Part shown: piece after piece, positions 31,721 to 43,322 of the stretch
How positions within the stretch are numbered: the first letter of the stretch is position 1
How the letters are laid out: each line of letters begins with the position of its first letter
Source: Corythucha ciliata
Taxonomy: Eukaryota > Arthropoda > Insecta > Hemiptera > Tingidae
Reading direction: 5' to 3'
Assembly (NCBI GenBank): GCA_038030265.1
Contig: CM075938.1
Coordinates: forward strand, 51,143,189-51,207,188
Length of the DNA: 64,000 nt
Notes under the pieces: generated by a model
Seen by the model: only the letters and a program-made list of their open reading frames with translations
Database searches by the model: none
What the model was told of the DNA's origin: nothing
Position numbers and translations under genes: made by a program

Positions 31721-32379
31721 ATTATGCGGTGTTGCCACGTCTATGTCAGGAAATTTCAGCTTATCATTGTTGAAGTTCCGGAGGTTGAGATACAGTGACT
31801 TATTTTCTCAAGAGATCAATGGAATCTAAAAATCTGTGAAGACCGTGTATAAAAAAAAGGAAATAACTTCAGTTCCGTTCCATTGTTTTGCTAGTGCTGC
31901 ACTAGTGTAGAAAGTAATGTGATATCATTGACTTATTTTGAAAAATTAAATGAAACCGGATGACTTCCTTCAAAAGTGTAGCACTCAAGAAACAATGAAA
32001 TGGACATAACAACAAGGAAACAATCATGGGTGTAGCCATCAGAGGGGGCAGGAATAGGCAGTTCCCCTCCCATAGACTCGAAAGCGCAGATTTAGTGGCG
32101 CAGTTGCCCACCCCTAAATAAATTCTGGAAGTATAAATCCTTCAGGACAATCACAATCACATTGTGTTTCGTCGAAGCTCACTAAAACAATCATTTCCCG
32201 GATTTCGCTATTAACAAATCAATTTCGCGAATTTCGCAAGGGTGACATAGTATTCAGATACTAATTTCGCCGTTTTTGCGTCATAAAATACCACTTTCGC
32301 GGACCGACTTGGATTCAGGATTCTCAAGGGAGGGGCTAAAGAAAAGGTGTGCTTCCATCTATGGCTTGACAGCCATTTG
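31721..32379. other. Spacer with no recognised gene
   Basis: Nothing supported on either strand. Confidence 0.3.
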
Positions 32380-33840
32380 CTGCCTAAAAGTAGTAAAAAC
32401 TAGTTATTCCCACTATAAAAACGGCACTATAAACTGACTAAACTCGCGCCCAAAAATACAAAACCGACGATTCGAATTTGAAAATGGGTAAATTGACTTG
32501 GCGCGCCCTAAAAATAGCTAGAACAAACTGCGCAGCTAAAAATAGTCTAAACTGGCGATTGGTGAACTTCTAAAAATGCCTGAAAAGATCAATATTCACG
32601 CTCCAATTGTAGCTAAATCGACAATTGGCGCGCTAGAAATGGTCATACTGTCCATTCTCGTGACTAATGTGACCAAATACGCGCTTTCGGCTTGACGGAC
32701 TAATTATCGAGGTCCTGAAAGCGGACAAAATGACTTCACACGCCCTGGAAATGCCTAAAAAGATTATTCCTGCACTGAAAATGGCAAAATTGACAATCGT
32801 GGAGTGGTCAAACTTCCATGGCCTTGGCTTGATGGACTATTTGAAGTTTGGAACCCTAAAAATTGCTAATGAACTGACTTTACGAGCTCTAAAAATGGAT
32901 AAACCGACGAATCGCACTCTAAAATGTCTGAATAGGTGACTCCGGCCCTGAGGGGCTAAAGCCCAGTTGACCTTTCTCGCCTTGGCTTGGGACGTACTAT
33001 TCGCGCCTATAACAGAGAAAACTGACTCTATGTGCCCTAAAAATAACAATTATGGCTATTCAAGCCTTGAAATCGTCAATACTGACCCTATGTGCCCTGA
33101 AAACAGCGATTTATTAGCGCAATTCCCACGCTTAAAAATGCCCAAACTGACCTTAGCGCCCAGAAAAGGATTGAGCTGGCCATTCTCGCTCTAAAAAACG
33201 GATAAACTGACAATTCCTGCTCTAAAAACGGCAAAACTGACCATTCAGAAACTTGAATGGCAAAACTGACTATTCATGCCATGAAAATTTCACACTAGCT
33301 ATTTCTCCATATAAATGACCATACTGACAATTTGTGCACTAGAAATGGCAAACTGACTATTCGCACTCTATGAAAAGGCAAAACTGACTGTTCAGGCTCT
33401 AAATTGGCGGAGAACATGGCATACTATTATTATGTAACGCATTATAAATTGTCGAACTGATCATTTGCGTCCTTCACGGAGGCTGCAGATGGTGCAAATG
33501 GCGATTTGTGTCTTTCAAAAAATGGCTATTTGCTCAACAAAGTAAAATTGGCCACACATGGCTATTCGCGACTTAAACCGGTAAGCTGACCACTGGTGTT
33601 TACGCACTTGAACATGGGCCGTCCACACATATCACCAATTGGCCAATATCACATCACCAGCATTGGTTACCCGCAGCCTGAAGGACTTGATACACTGCGA
33701 CCACTGTTGTGCTATAAAATTGCTTGCGTGGAGCCTGGCTAATCACGTCCTAAAAGTGGTTAAGCAAACCATTCGTGCCCGAGAAATGGCGAAATTTAAC
33801 ATTCTTACATTGCCTAACTAAACCTCCTCGCAATGGAAAA
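32380..33840. repeat. Family 2 degenerate array, first orientation
   Basis: Units of about 30 bp near GCCCTAAAAATGGCAAAACT then GACCATTCGC. Best copies lie at 33180-33400. No coding potential beyond chance frames. Confidence 0.8.
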
Positions 33841-34600
33841 TAATGGGTCTTGAAACTTCAGACGATTCATGCCCTAAACGTAGCCAAACTGAATAAACTT
33901 TAATTTTGGGTTGAAACTCGTCAGTTGTGTTATAAAATTGCCTGTTTTGAGATAGAACCGTCAAATTTGGTTTTGGTGTGAAATCGCCAGTTTTTAAAAT
34001 GACATCTTCAGTTGGTGAGGGGGGGGGTAGCACGTCAACTTTGGCGAGAAATTGTACGTTTTTTGAGTACAATATCCTCTTGAGGGATAAAATCGGCAGT
34101 TTTGAATGCAGAGTGCTCGGTTTAGGTAAGAGCATTCCTTTTTCATCAGCTTGGGTTAAGCCCTTTAGTTTTAGGGTGAAATCATAAGTTTTTTTGGGGG
34201 TAAAGCCATGGGTATTACAATTACCAGTTGCGCTGTGAAATCTTTAGTTTAGGCGTAAAATCGTCAGTTTTGAAGTAAAATCTTCAGTTTTAGCTTTAAA
34301 AAAAACGTCAGTTCTGAGTTAAAATCGATATTTTGTTAAGAAATGTTGGAGTTTTACGTCTCTCAGACAAAACGTTGACGAAAAGTCGGACACCCAGTAT
34401 ATTTGAGTGCCAAGCCACTTTTCTAAAAGTATCGATTTCCGGGGAAAACATTGTCAGTTTTTGGATAGGAAATCAGGAATAAAAGACTAAAACCGATAGT
34501 TTCCCATCGATTATGTTAGTTTTTAATGGATTACGACCTTTAGTGTGAAAACTCAGTTTTCAAGGAAGAATTTGACGATTTATTGCGCCTACTTCAGATT
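33841..34600. repeat. Family 2-like array, opposite orientation
   Basis: Units run as GTCAGTTTTGAGGTAAAATC-type phrases, the approximate inverse of the preceding array. The unit is more diverged and perhaps shorter. Confidence 0.6.
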
Positions 34601-35561
34601 TAATGAACTACCAGTTCTTTTGCTGGGGTCCCTAGAACATCCGAAGTATTCTGCCCACCCCTGGATAAAGGGCTGGCTACGACGCCCCTGGAAACAATAA
34701 TCACACAGTGACATATCACAAACACAAAATTATAAAAATAAACTGAAAAGTGACAAGTTTTCACTCCGTGGTAGGCGAAGACGATAGTAAAGGCAAAAGC
34801 GATGTATCAGAAGTTTGAGGCTTTGGGAACATGAGCATTTCTGTTTCTTGAAAAAAACGTTCTCTCCTAGTCAACACCTCTCATTTTTTTACTGGCGGGA
34901 GAAGGTCTCCGAGCAGGATATTCCTGCCAGCGTAAGCTGTTTTGGGCGAGGAAGAGAATTTTTAGTGCATCCGCATCACGAGGTCAAACCATTGGCTTAT
35001 TTTGACTAGGTATTGAGACAGTTGTTACAGTAAGATTTTACAAGATAATTTTCTCTTGTGGCTTTTCGTAGGAGAGCTTGGATACGACGACCAATTCCCC
35101 AGAAACTGTTGTCCTGATTGGTATTGCACAAAGTTGGTTTTCATAGTGAGCTGCTTTCTCTTTGCAAGCTGTCAAATAGAAAGCAGTGCTGGGCTTTACT
35201 TCCGTCTTCTTTTTCCCCTCTTTCCTTTTTTTCAAACAGATATAACGAAGAATCGGGAATGTTCCCGCAAATACAACACTTACGCATTGCCGCATTGGTC
35301 TTATTGTCAGATTTACTATTTACCTGTGCTCTTGTCCTGAAAAATATCATTCCTCATGAAGAAATGTATATTACAAAGGTATTTTTAAACATTTAGCTAC
35401 ATCGCATATATCACATATTTTATATGCATGCGCTGGTCGCTGAGCTCTACCCTATGCACCTTATCAATCAGGCAATCAGGGCAGGATACCAAATTACCAA
35501 TGATATTTTACTCAAGCCCAATAAATGAGGTTTTATTATTAATAAAGTTATACACAGGACA
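34601..35561. other. Spacer without recognised gene
   Basis: Several short open frames at 35040-35400 overlap on both strands but none shows a conserved motif or convincing splice sites. Confidence 0.3.
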
Positions 35562-37430
35562 CCGCCCAGTAAACCAAAATCAATGAAAGAATATTTTACA
35601 TCAACGTTTGTCATATCCCATTTAATAAATGCTGTTTAAATGGCACGAAACAATATTTATTGTAGATTGTACAAAATGTTTATAAAATGTTGTCTACTTT
35701 CATTTAATTAATGTTTTATAAATGGATACTTCCAACGTTGAAACAATATTAGTTATGTTCCTTTTTAAAATATTGTACAAATGATCGGCAATAATAATGA
35801 TTAAGTGTGATGATCAAAAATATTGGTACCTACACCAATTTTTGATACGTTGCCTCAAACTGGGTACTCAAATTTCAAACAGGCAGCTTTTTCGAAATTT
35901 CGCTGCACAAACTCTGCGAAGTGCTTCTGTAAGGAACGTCAGATTAACAATTATTTTCCAATTGGAAAACAAAAAAAGCAATACTCACAAAACAACGATT
36001 GAGGTTCCAAAAACCATTGAAATTAAAAGGGAAAGAAACAATTCCGTCCAGTAACGTAGTTGCGGCAGCCCAAACCTACGAAAGAAATGTCGTTTATGTT
36101 ACGGAAAGGCATTTCGAAAGGATCAAGCACAGTGCATTTTTGTCCTTACATCTTAAACTGCGAATTCAAATTCCAACAAGGCACCTTTATCAAATTTTGG
36201 CTGCACAACTCAGCGAAGTACTTCTGTAACGAACATTAGATTTACAAAAGCTTTCCAAATTGATTACAAAAAAATAATACTCACGAAAAATTGAGTGAAA
36301 TTCTAAAAATCATTCGGAAGAAAGAGAAATAAACAATTCCGTCCCGCGGCGTAGTAGCAGCAGCCCAAATAGCCTACGAAAGAAATGGGCATTTGAGTTA
36401 TGGACATTTATTTCGGAAGGATTAAGCACAGTGCATTTTTGTACTTTTTCTTTCGTTCCGTTAATTGTTTCTCGAAATACAAAAATAGTTATTGCAACTG
36501 GGTTATTTGGTACTTACTGTTGAGCTTCAGCTAGGGAAAATTGAAAGCTTCACAGTTGAGTACTCACACAAAAATATAAATATAAAGCTTTTTAGGTGAA
36601 CTATCTCCTCACAAACGTACACATCAAACTTATCCCCAGGCCCCAGGCCCGATCCAAGCCAAGAGAGCAAGAAGCAGTCAAACAGATGGCTGACTAGGAC
36701 TACTCCTAGTGGAGGGGGTGAACAGGCAGACGCTTGGAAGGAGCGAGAAACCGTTCTGAGAATTGAAAGAAGGGATGGTAAGGCACGGCGTATCAAAACA
36801 AGGGAGGAATAGAGGGGTCACGTGACATTGTGACTCAAGGCCAAGCTCTCTTTCCGCGCGAGCTGAAATAATTATACTCTAAAAAAAACGTTTTTTTCTT
36901 TTCGTACCCTTAACTAAAGAGAAAGCAACGCGAGTTTGCAGGATGTTTAATTACTGACTCAATAATTTCACTCTTAAAGAACAAAATGAGCTACAAATTA
37001 GGTATACGATAATTATATCATATGTATAATGTATGTATAATTAGGTACACACACATTTTTATAGTTAGATTTGAATCACAGCATGACAGTATTAGTCCAA
37101 AGACATGATTCGGATGAATGCCCTCCCATTTGAATAACGTTTTTGGAAATTATTGAAAAAATATAAACCGTACAGCATTGAAAATATATTGAAATTTCAA
37201 TAAAACAAAAATATTATCCTACAAACGTGGGACCAACGCTTAAGTAACATTATTAATCTAATATTGGCGTACAAATATTGAGTCAACGCTTAAACAACAT
37301 TAGTTATATAATATTTATTCTTTATTGGTCAATCAATATGGCATAAATATTTTTTTTGCATTGACAATATTTTTTCAGTGGTCCAATATTGGACAAACAT
37401 TTAAAAAACATTTCCTGGTTTATTGGGCGG
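35562..37430. mobile_element. Candidate 1.87-kb AT-rich element with inverted ends
   Basis: Starts CCGCCCAGTAAACCA and ends TGGTTTATTGGGCGG, perfect inverses except one base. Subterminal regions on both sides are AT-rich with repeated AATATT and AACATT phrases. The interior carries a diverged 300-bp tandem repeat. No transposase seen, so it would be non-autonomous. Confidence 0.55.
35850..36450. repeat. Two diverged tandem copies of about 300 bp
   Basis: Shared blocks in the same order: ACTGGGTACTCAAATTTCAA-like start, CTCTGCGAAGTGCTTCTGTA, a CAATACTCACRAAA phrase, AACAATTCCGTCC, GCAGCCCAAA, CCTACGAAAGAAATG, and AAGCACAGTGCATTTTTGT. The second copy starts near 36155. Confidence 0.75.
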
Positions 37431-37540
37431 GCATTCGACTACGATTCGCCGGAATCACTTTAAATGTATAACATTATTGTTTTTGCGTGAAAAAAGAAGA
37501 GATGGAGAACGAAAAACACGACCTGCGAGGTGAATGAGAC

Positions 37541-37754
37541 GTGACCTTGACTTCAAGTATGAGTCCCTCTCTCCAACACCCTCTTTCACTTGGTAGGTGA
37601 CTCGCGGGGGTGTTCTATTGTATTCACGATTTTTCTGTTTCGGGTGCTAATTATTATCCGATCTTGAATCTAAAAAATGTTTTGGAAACAGTGACTTATC
37701 CTACAACTGGGCTGTACATGATTTTTCCAAATTTATAAAAAACCGAGATTTTGT
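37541..37754. repeat. Right member of the 220-bp inverted pair
   Basis: Inverted relative of 31500-31720. Between them lie the family 2 arrays and the 1.87-kb element. Confidence 0.8.
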
Positions 37755-38354
37755 GTGTCTGAATTTTGGGTTACGAGGTGATATGTAAAAAAAAAGGTTA
37801 ACAATGCGAATTGTAGATTAAGAACCCGAGTAAAATCCATTTTTCAAAATGAAAATCGGACCATTTTTGGAGCCGTGAGTGGTGCCGCCGCATCATTAAA
37901 TCATTAACTCGCATTTGGAATTAATGTAAGTCGCAACTCATGATTTAGTAGCCGCTAGCTAGAGTCAATGGCTATAAAATTCGCAATAAACACTAATTTT
38001 TCCGGCGAGGGAAATTTTGAAGGCTGACGCCATCCTTCGTTCCCAAGTGGCAACCAAAAACACATCAATCCTACCTGATTCCGTCAACCGAAACGTTCGT
38101 TTTAGATACAGGTCACATTAAGACTTGATTGTCATTCTTTTGTAACACAATTCGAGCAAGTGAAAACTAATTAAAAAATAAAAAACCACTATCTGGAATC
38201 TGGAGCAATCAACCACGTTACTATTCACAATTCGTATGGGAAATCTATGACACAGAAACCTTCAATCTCCCCGGGACTCTTTCACTTAAATCCGCCTGAG
38301 CGCGCTCCGGTCCACCTGCTCGCCCCGAATGCAAGGGGTGGGAAACAAGTGAAG
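37755..38354. other. Spacer before the tandem duplication
   Basis: Contains the 38244-38326 copy of the dispersed repeat also present, inverted, at 27918. No gene seen. Confidence 0.35.
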
Positions 38355-38774
38355 GTGAGAACCTCTTGCTGGCGTATCCCGCTCAAATTTATGAACAACT
38401 TGTTTCAAAGAAGATACCAGAAAGCTTGAGGCTCTTGCTGTCGGGCTGAAAAGTGGGCCAAAATCAGAGTTGTTTCGACCGAAGATCTCGAAAAAAATTT
38501 AGGGTGACCAGACGTCCTACTTTCCCCAGACATGTCCTACTTTTTAGAGCGTCCGGGCTCATTTTTAAGCAGTCCGGTTTAAGCAGTCCAGGGAGAGGTG
38601 AAAACTATCTAGTCTCTGTAGGGTTGCCAGCTCGAAAATTGACACAATCGGGACAAAAGTTACAAACTCCAAAAACTGCCGGATCATAAAAGAAAACCCC
38701 GGGACATTCGACTTTGAGGTGTCGTGCTGTCACCATAGAGAGCACTCGCGAGAGACGTGCTTGAGCTCGAACAA

Positions 38775-38995
38775 CTCTATAGCCACAAGAAGCTCTAACC
38801 CCAAAATGCTCTAACGAAACCCAAAAATGCTCTAATCACAAAATGCTTTAACTACAAGAACGCTCTAACCATAAAATGGTCTGAAAATCTCCAAATTGCT
38901 TTAACCACAAAATGCTCTAGCTACAAAATGCTTCATAACGAACCACAAACTGCTCCAATCACAAAATCGACCACAAAATGGTGAAACCTCAGAGC
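38775..38995. repeat. Minisatellite of about 18-20 bp, copy 1
   Basis: Units near CTCTAACCACAAAATG with variants. The second copy is at 40456-40676. The reverse complement resembles the unit at 15895-16435. Confidence 0.75.
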
Positions 38996-39153
38996 AAGAA
39001 CTCGGGATAAAATAAATCGGGAGCCGGAGATCAGTCCCATTACAATGGACTCAAAAACAAGTGACTCGGCGTACAGCTTTAGCTTATGCCTAATTACCTA
39101 CTAAAAAATATGTACCGCTTTTGAGTATACGTACAGTGGATAGGTAGTCTAAT

Positions 39154-39900
39154 TCATTCATTATTTTTTGGCAGAGAGCTGAGACTCCTCTTTTTTTGAG
39201 TAGAACTGAAATATCTCTTCTTCCAGCTGTTATTATGGTAATTTTGACGACTCTCACACCATAATGACCAACCACCACCACACCACCATAATGATACCAA
39301 CGATTGACACAGGGCAAAGTACACCTTTCTAATGGTGGGTAAATCCAATGTTGGCCTTAATAACTTGAAACTATACAACATAACCTTCCGTAATTTACAC
39401 GCTAGACTATGGACATGATCATAAAATCGAAGCCCCGTATCAATTACGATTCCCAGATACTTCACGGTATCAACAAATTGCAGCAGGAAGCACTCCAAGA
39501 GCCCAGCACAGTTGTCTTTGCATAATTTGGAGTGATGTTCTATTACAGAATTATCAGCTATCAACTCCGTTCTCAGACCAATAGAAAAGGAAACCAGGTT
39601 TGATTTACCAAAGTTTATTAAAAAGAAATTACTGTCCGTCCAAGCCTTTATGTATATGAAATCATCCACAATTGCCTTTGTTAAGTAACCTAAATCTTCA
39701 TGAGAGAAAAGAAAAACTGTGTCATCAGCGTAACAGTAAGGTCTTCCCACTAATTTTAAAGAAAAAATGTCATTTATATACAGCAAAAATAGGAGTGGCC
39801 CAAGGACGGTTCCCTGTGGCACGCCGCTCTCAACCGTTAACTCCTTACTAAAAGTGTCATTATAATTCTTAATACTGTGGCCTGCCTGACTAGTAAGACT
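39154..39900 (-). pseudogene. Non-LTR reverse transcriptase fragment, copy 1
   Basis: Carries motif B (PQGTVLGPLLFLLYINDI) and motif C (YADDTVFLF), then the thumb-like region (VKYLGIVIDTG). The N-terminal palm and any endonuclease are missing. A one-base deletion near 39871 breaks the frame upstream, and a GGT-rich slip near 39260-39290 breaks it downstream. Jockey/CR1-like by motif, clade not certain. Confidence 0.85.
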
Positions 39901-40834
39901 TAATTAACCTATTGACTACTCCACGAATCCCACACTTGTTGAACTTGATGGCAGTTTCGGGAACTATGGCAAATTTCATATGAGATAGAGGCCATCTCAT
40001 TGCTTGAAATCAACTTCTAGAAATTTGGCCTTTTGGTGAGAACCTCTTGCTGGCGTATCCCGCTCAAATTTATGAACAACTTGTTTCAAAGAAGATACCA
40101 GAAAGCTTGAGGCTCTTGCTGTCGGGCTGAAAAGTGGGCCAAAATCAGAGTTGTTTCGACCGAAGATCTCGAAAAAAATTTAGGGTGACCAGACGTCCTA
40201 CTTTCCCCAGACATGTCCTACTTTTTAGAGCGTCCGGGCTCATTTTTAAGCAGTCCGGTTTAAGCAGTCCAGGGAGAGGTGAAAACTATCTAGTCTCTGT
40301 AGGGTTGCCAGCTCGAAAATTGACACAATCGGGACAAAAGTTACAAACTCCAAAAACTGCCGGACCATAAAAGAAAAACTCGGGACACTCGACTTTGAGG
40401 TGTCGTGCTGTCGCCATAGAGGGCACTCGCGAGAGACGTGCTTGAGCTCGAACAACTCTATAGCCACAAGAAGCTCTAACCCCAAAATGCTCTAACGAAA
40501 CCCAAAAATGCTCTAATCACAAAATGCTTTAACTACAAGAACGCTCTAACCATAAAATGGTCTGAAAATCTCCAAATTGCTTTAACCACAAAATGCTCTA
40601 GCTACAAAATGCTTCATAACGAACCACAAACTGCTCCAATCACAAAATCGACCACAAAATGGTGAAACCTCAGAGCAAGAACTCGGGATAAAATAAATCG
40701 GGAGCCGGAGATCAGTCCCATTACAATGGACTCAAAAACAAGTGACTCGGCGTACAGCTTTAGCTTATGCCTAATTACCTACTAAAAAATATGTACCGCT
40801 TTTGAGTATACGTACAGTGGATAGGTAGTCTAAT

Positions 40835-41620
40835 TCATTCATTATTTTTTGGCAGAGAGCTGAGACTCCTCTTTTTTTGAGTAGAACTGAAATATCTCTT
40901 CTTCCAGCTGTTATTATGGTAATTTTGACGACTCTCACACCATAATGACCAACCACCACCACACCACCATAATGATACCAACGATTGACACAGGGCAAAG
41001 TACACCTTTCTAATGGTGGGTAAATCCAATGTTGGCCTTAATAACTTGAAACTATACAACATAACCTTCCGTAATTTACACGCTAGACTATGGACATGAT
41101 CATAAAATCGAAGCCCCGTATCAATTACGATTCCCAGATACTTCACGGTATCAACAAATTGCAGCAGGAAGCACTCCAAGAGCCCAGCACAGTTGTCTTT
41201 GCATAATTTGGAGTGATGTTCTATTACAGAATTATCAGCTATCAACTCCGTTCTCAGACCAACAGAAAAGGAAACCAGGTTTGATTTACCAAAGTTTATT
41301 AAAAAGAAATTACTGTCCGTCCAAGCCTTTATGTATATGAAATCATCCACAATTGCCTTTGTTAAGTAACCTAAATCTTCATGAGAGAAAAGAAAAACTG
41401 TGTCATCAGCGTAACAGTAAGGTCTTCCCACTAATTTTAAAGAAAAAATGTCATTTATATACAGCAAAAATAGGAGTGGCCCAAGGACGGTTCCCTGTGG
41501 CACGCCGCTCTCAACCGTTAACTCCTTACTAAAAGTGTCATTATAATTCTTATATACTGTGGCCTGCCTGACTAGTAAGACTTAATTAACCTATTGACTA
41601 CTCCACGAATCCCACACTTG
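40835..41620 (-). pseudogene. Non-LTR reverse transcriptase fragment, copy 2
   Basis: As copy 1 with an Ile-to-Val change after NLVSFS. Lacking the one-base deletion, its frame reads further upstream (VYKNYNDTFSKELTVESG) until a stop at the motif where YLS is expected, and before it FNKCGIRGVVNRLIKSY. Still truncated and non-functional. Confidence 0.85.
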
Positions 41621-41717
41621 TTGAACTTGATGGCAGTTTCGGGAACTATGGCAAATTTCATATGAGATAGAGGCCATCTCATTGCTTGAAATCAACTTCT
41701 AGAAATTTGGCCTTTTG

Positions 41718-42479
41718 TCATAGATTCACGTTAACTCCATAAATTTTACGTTTTCCAAAACATTGCTGTATCCAAACGGGGGTTTCCACAGTCTGACGAT
41801 GCTCCAAAAAAAAAAAAACGTCCCTTATTTTCTAAAGTTTGTTATGGCCTATTCACATTTAACGGCACTACTGACATTTCTCGCGATAACATCGCGAGAA
41901 TGCACAGAAACTAATAAATAAGAATTTCTCACGATATTCATCGAGAAACGTCAGTGGTAACATGATGTGTCACACCATAAACAAGCTGATGAGATGGGTA
42001 CGTTTTTGTCATGCATCGCCAGTCTGTGGAGAAAGCCGTTCAGGTACAGCAATCTTTTGGAAAGCGTGTTAGTTTCGGGAGGTTTTCTCACCTGCGCACG
42101 TGATCACGCTCGCCGTGTGCAGTCCCCGTAAACGAGTGACAAGGCATAGCGGCCAAAAAAGCTGTGTCGCATTACAGGGAAAGCCGCTTCAACGGCTCGT
42201 CTGATCGAAAAACCGTTTCGAATTTCAGATTCTCGATCCCGCGGTGGTCAAGAAACCCGTTGATACCTGGTTTCGTCCAGTTATCTATTTTTTTTTGTCA
42301 TTTTCGACTCCCATATAGTAAGATCTTGGGTGGTTTTGATGATTTTTTTGAGTCATTTTTCGAAGTAAAACCCCGTGGATAACAAAGCTATCGGGCCCAT
42401 TCTCCCCCGCTCGGGCGGCCTATAATACCCCGGATCGAGCTCCTTTTCTCTATATTACCCTCGCACAACATGCAAAAAT
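41718..42479. other. Spacer with a possible inverted-repeat element
   Basis: Positions about 41865-41960 contain ACTGACATTTCTCG and CGAGAAACGTCAGT as an inverted pair, a likely small MITE. A run of A lies at 41806-41818. No gene seen. Confidence 0.45.
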
Positions 42480-43322
42480 TACGAAAAAGCGCTAATTCAC
42501 GGATAAAATAGTAAAAAACCGGTCATTAGCGGCTAAAATAAGGAAAACGCCGATTTGCGGATAAAAATTAAGAACAATAATCGCTAATTCACCGATGAAA
42601 TTGAGAAATATCTCTGAAGTGTGGAAAGCGCGCTAATTGAGAAAACGCCGATTCGCAGGCCATTTTTCGAGAGTTTTTCCCTTTCATGGACCATATTATT
42701 ACGAACTTTCACTCTTTCTCAATGCAATTTTGTGGACTTTGTGGCTCCTTGAAAACCCAATTTCGGGGATATTTGCCTAATCAAAAGCTAAATTTTATCG
42801 CTGAAATCAGTTTCGCAGGTTCGGGTAATTTGAAAAACTGGAATTTGGCGTAAAACGAACGACGCCTCCCTAGAATCGGCCTGTGGTCCTCGGAAGCTAC
42901 TTTGGCAAATGCAGTCACTACACTTATAGTGTGAACAATCATAAATGGGCGTATCGTTATTGTTAGTTTCGAGTGCGCAGTAGTAGTTAGTAGTGTGCGC
43001 GGTAGTTTCGTAGTTAGTATGCGCACGTGACCACGCCCGAGCGTTTCTCGTTGAAGTTAATACGATTAGCAGATTTTCTCGACTTCAAGCCGCCCGAAAA
43101 GGTCCGCGTGCGTCCAGCTGCTTCCTTGGACTTCAGACCCCACGCAGTAGCGTACCGAGATAGGAGCCCTATCAGACGGGGGTTATCCGTGGATGTAGAT
43201 ATGGCAAATTCACAACTGATATTGTAAAATCGCCGCAATATTAGTGTAAAACGCTATTCCACAGCTTAAATTGGGAAAAATCACTAATTTCTTGGCCCTT
43301 TGCGATACGCGAGGCGAATGGC
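42480..43322. repeat. Scattered family 1 units, minus orientation
   Basis: Recognisable units at 42480-42660 (GGCTAAAATAAGGAAAACGC type) and 43240-43320. The middle, 42660-43240, is non-repetitive and without a recognised gene. Confidence 0.6.

Larger units (their letters stand above)
38355..41717. repeat. Tandem duplication of a 1.68-kb unit
   Basis: Copy 1 is about 38355-40035 and copy 2 about 40036-41717, at an offset of 1681 bases. Only a handful of differences are visible, including a one-base indel near 39871/41552, so identity is above 99%. Each copy holds a reverse-transcriptase fragment on the minus strand and a small 18-bp minisatellite. Either a recent duplication or an assembly artefact. 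Confidence 0.9.

Noticed and set aside
35038..35396. Overlapping open frames on both strands near 35.1-35.4 kb
   Set aside because: No conserved motif, no convincing splice sites, and equal support for both strands.
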